Part shown: positions 6,174-7,588 of the stretch, piece by piece
Layout of the letters: each line of letters opens with the position of its first letter
How positions within the stretch are numbered: the first letter of the stretch is position 1
Assembly: GCA_017462445.1 (NCBI GenBank)
Contig: JAFTRB010000177.1
Location: forward strand, 1-7,588
Source: Clostridia bacterium
GTDB taxonomy: Bacteria > Bacillota_A > Clostridia > Oscillospirales > CAG-272
DNA: 7,588 nucleotides
Direction of reading: 5' to 3'
Program-made: the position numbers and the translations under genes
The notes under the pieces: model-generated
Databases searched by the model: none
What the model saw: only the letters and a program-made list of their open reading frames with translations
What the model was told of the DNA's origin: nothing

Positions 6174-6383
6174 TTATTCCTCGGTAAACACTCTCCTGAT
6201 TGCCTCCAGATAGCCGTAGCCGTACAGGTCGTCAGGCTCAAGATAGGAGGACTCTGTCCATTCATTCCAGGAGTTGATGGTTATAAGGGCGGGGCGCTCC
6301 GGGTGGCTGTCGCACATACGGTCGGTGTATGCCTTGGCATCGCGGAGGGCAGCCTCAAAGCGCTCGGGGGTGTTGTTTGTCAT
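6174..6383 (-). CDS. WbsX/GH99-like protein, C-terminal fragment after a frameshift
   Basis: These 69 residues are the missing end of the protein encoded at 6380-7300, in the -1 frame relative to it. They carry the family's closing block: NTPERFEAALRDAK, then INSWNEWTESSYLEPD with WNEW at 39-42, then YGYGYLEAIRR. This is not an independent gene family. The frame extends upstream of the ATG as P-G-I-M, which joins naturally to ...RFKSFR of the first part. The ATG overlaps the first part's stop as ATGA but has no Shine-Dalgarno. Restoring one C in the run at 6390-6392 would give a single protein of 375 residues from 7300 to 6174. Confidence 0.85.
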   Translation of the reverse strand: MTNNTPERFEAALRDAKAYTDRMCDSHPERPALITINSWNEWTESSYLEPDDLYGYGYLEAIRRVFTEE

Positions 6384-7300
6384 AATGCCGGGCGGAAGCT
6401 CTTGAAGCGAGGATTGTTATCCCAGCCAATTGAGACATGGGCGTAGTAGGGAATGCCGTAGGTCTCCTCCGCGCTCTCCCAAATCGGGCGGATATCCTCC
6501 ATAACCGCGTCAAAATCACGGTCAATATCTGCGATATGTACGAATTGATAGTGGGAGAAGGAGTCGATGTGCATATTCCGCATAACATCGGCCGAGTCTA
6601 TGACCTCGCCGCCGTCAACGCCGGAGAGATTCAAGGTAGAGCCGGAGCGACCGGTGATCTGCAGATGTATGCCCTTGAAGCCCTTTTCCTTGACTCGTCT
6701 TTTGAGCCAGAGGAGCGCATCTGCCGCAGCCTCGGGGCTTCCCATACCCTCAACAAAGGTGGAAAGCTCATAAATCATAAACACGGGGCACCCGTCAATG
6801 GTGTAGTAGTTATCAAGGCCGAAATACTTGTCTATAAGCCTCTCGCACATCTGTTCAAAGTCGACGCGATTTATTCCGCCCTTCCAGATAACCGTCTCGC
6901 CCACATCGGTGTCGGACAGCTCTCTGTTCCACAGGTGGTTGGCATTGTGGTTTGCCCACATCAGATAGAACTTCATCTTGTTCTTGTTGGCGGCGCCGAG
7001 GAAGCCGTTATTCAGGCAGCACTCGAGGAAGGGACGCCTATCGAACCAGTACCAGTCATAGATAAATACATTTACGCCGTGCGCGGTGGCACAGTCTATC
7101 TGCATCTCCATAACTTTGGGGTCTGCCTCGTTTACATAGCCCCAGAGCGGCTTTCTTGGCCACTGATGCCCCTCAAACTTGGGGCCTGCAACCTTCACCG
7201 TCTGCCATTCACCGTAGCCCTCGGGCCAGAACATTCTTGACCTTGGCTCATCTCCTGTGTAGGAGGGCCACACATATGCTGCTATATCGTATTTTCTCAT
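6380..7300 (-). CDS. Glycoside hydrolase family 99-like/WbsX-family protein, N-terminal part (frameshifted)
   Basis: These 306 residues belong to the WbsX group, often annotated as glycosyltransferase WbsX or GH99-like domain protein and related by fold to endo-mannan hydrolases. Landmarks: IAAYVWPSY at 6-14, the HGVNVFIYDWYWF strand at 74-86, LMWANHNANHLW at 113-124, YELSTF at 178-182, and AHVSIGWDNNPRF at 287-299. The reading then stops at FRPAL instead of continuing to the WNEW block, which is found intact in the next frame at 6174-6383. There is no signal peptide, so it should be cytoplasmic. The start has GGAG (7306-7309) 5 nt upstream and a good promoter. Whether the family acts as hydrolase or transferase is unsettled, and so is the substrate. 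The break may be a real mutation, a sequencing or assembly error, or a split gene. Confidence 0.85.
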   Translation of the reverse strand: MRKYDIAAYVWPSYTGDEPRSRMFWPEGYGEWQTVKVAGPKFEGHQWPRKPLWGYVNEADPKVMEMQIDCATAHGVNVFIYDWYWFDRRPFLECCLNNGFLGAANKNKMKFYLMWANHNANHLWNRELSDTDVGETVIWKGGINRVDFEQMCERLIDKYFGLDNYYTIDGCPVFMIYELSTFVEGMGSPEAAADALLWLKRRVKEKGFKGIHLQITGRSGSTLNLSGVDGGEVIDSADVMRNMHIDSFSHYQFVHIADIDRDFDAVMEDIRPIWESAEETYGIPYYAHVSIGWDNNPRFKSFRPAL

Positions 7301-7322
7301 AACATCTCCGTTTTTTTATTTG

Positions 7323-7351
7323 ATTATAGCATAAAGCTATCAATTAATCAA
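7323..7351 (-). promoter_or_regulatory. Promoter of the WbsX-like gene
   Basis: On the minus strand TTGATT (7346-7351) is spaced 17 bp from a perfect TATAAT (7323-7328), preceded by TGC. The start codon is about 22 bp beyond the -10, so the leader is very short. Confidence 0.75.
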
Positions 7352-7392
7352 TAGGTTATTTTTTATTTTGCTAAAAGGGGCTGAGTCATTAG

Positions 7393-7446
7393 GAATTCAG
7401 CAAAATCAAGGCGTTCAAGCTTAAAATAGCTGTAAATGCTGAATTC
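7393..7446. repeat. 10-bp inverted repeat, 34-bp spacing
   Basis: GAATTCAGCA at 7393-7402 is the exact reverse complement of TGCTGAATTC at 7437-7446. A third related arm, GCTGA at 7380-7384, can instead pair with TCAGC inside the first arm, so two alternative folds are possible. No terminator-type U-run follows directly. Confidence 0.6.
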
Positions 7447-7569
7447 ATAGTGCGAAGCAACTTTTGGGGCTCGCTTGATTTAGAGCAGAAATCGCCGATT
7501 GCAACCGACAGGCGTATATAAATACGTCGGAGGGCGCAAGCGACGATAGAAAAAGAGCATAAAAAAGAA

Positions 7570-7586
7570 GAAATTCGTAGAATTTC
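7570..7586. repeat. 7-bp inverted repeat at the window edge
   Basis: GAAATTC (7570-7576) and GAATTTC (7580-7586) form a perfect 7-bp stem with a 3-nt loop. It is AT-rich and may continue beyond the window. Its role cannot be judged from here. Confidence 0.4.
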
Positions 7587-7588
7587 AA

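Larger units (their letters stand above)
7352..7588. other. Right-edge region with no recognised gene; several potential hairpins
   Basis: No recognisable protein, tRNA or rRNA is seen. It holds a 10-bp inverted repeat (7393-7402/7437-7446) and small potential stems at 7493-7514 (CGCC/GGCG), 7513-7526 (CGTAT/ATACG) and 7525-7545 (CGTCG/CGACG), followed by an A-rich tract from about 7548. A minus-strand frame is open from the edge to a stop at 7445-7447 (47 codons), and another reads about 40 codons ending near 7360, but neither has a recognised family or a supported start. It could be an interspersed repeat, a degraded gene end or a structured non-coding RNA. Confidence 0.4.

Noticed and set aside
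6437..7240. Long plus-strand open frame (267 codons)
   Set aside because: It is antisense to the WbsX-like gene, whose protein has clear family motifs; the plus-strand product matches nothing I recognise and is explained by codon bias.
7360..7480. Minus-strand peptide containing FKLERLDFAEFLMTQ as a possible protein remnant
   Set aside because: It has an in-frame stop upstream, no supported start and no family I can name; it is kept only as part of the unexplained edge region.

Overview
The window looks like chromosomal DNA of a member of the Clostridia (Bacillota), probably an uncultured gut lineage. This is inferred from an ECF-type thiamine S-component (ThiT) under a TPP riboswitch, a YnbB-type PLP enzyme, a ThiN-type thiamine pyrophosphokinase, strong AGGAGG/GGAGG ribosome binding sites, and promoters with SigA-like -35/-10 boxes and 17-bp spacers. 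All recognisable genes lie on the minus strand, so transcription runs from high to low coordinates. No rRNA, tRNA, CRISPR array or transposase was found.

Layout in the direction of transcription. (1) 7352-7588 is a gene-poor edge with inverted repeats and several small potential hairpins. (2) 7300-6174 holds a GH99-like/WbsX-family gene with its own promoter. It is split into two overlapping reading frames by an apparent one-base deletion and is followed by a large branched hairpin and a U-rich stretch. (3) 6073-2648 is a tightly packed four-gene operon: YjjG-like HAD phosphatase, YnbB-like PLP enzyme, thiamine pyrophosphokinase (thiN) and an HGGG-type alpha/beta hydrolase. (4) 2633-1602 is the thiamine uptake unit: consensus promoter, TPP riboswitch, small AU-rich hairpin, Rho-independent terminator, AGGAGG and thiT. 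(5) 1533-1496 is the thiT terminator, whose loop carries the -35 box of the next promoter. (6) 1446-1 is the first 482 residues of a lipoprotein with two similar N-terminal alpha/beta modules followed by the start of a pectate-lyase-like beta-helix. It runs off the left edge.

Working together: ThiT would bring thiamine into the cell with the ECF energising module (not in this window), and ThiN would convert it to TPP. TPP would then shut off thiT through the riboswitch. thiN is not behind a riboswitch of its own, but no terminator is visible between its operon and the thiT leader, so the two units may partly share transcripts. The HAD phosphatase, PLP enzyme and hydrolase have no established link to thiamine; their co-transcription with thiN is an open lead. 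The lipoprotein and the WbsX-like protein suggest glycan-related functions at the flanks.

The observations most worth following are the frameshift in the WbsX-like gene, the leader segment complementary to the thiT start codon, the 14-bp palindrome in the thiT promoter, the ThiT C-terminal extension, the terminator/promoter overlap upstream of the lipoprotein gene, and the structured right edge.
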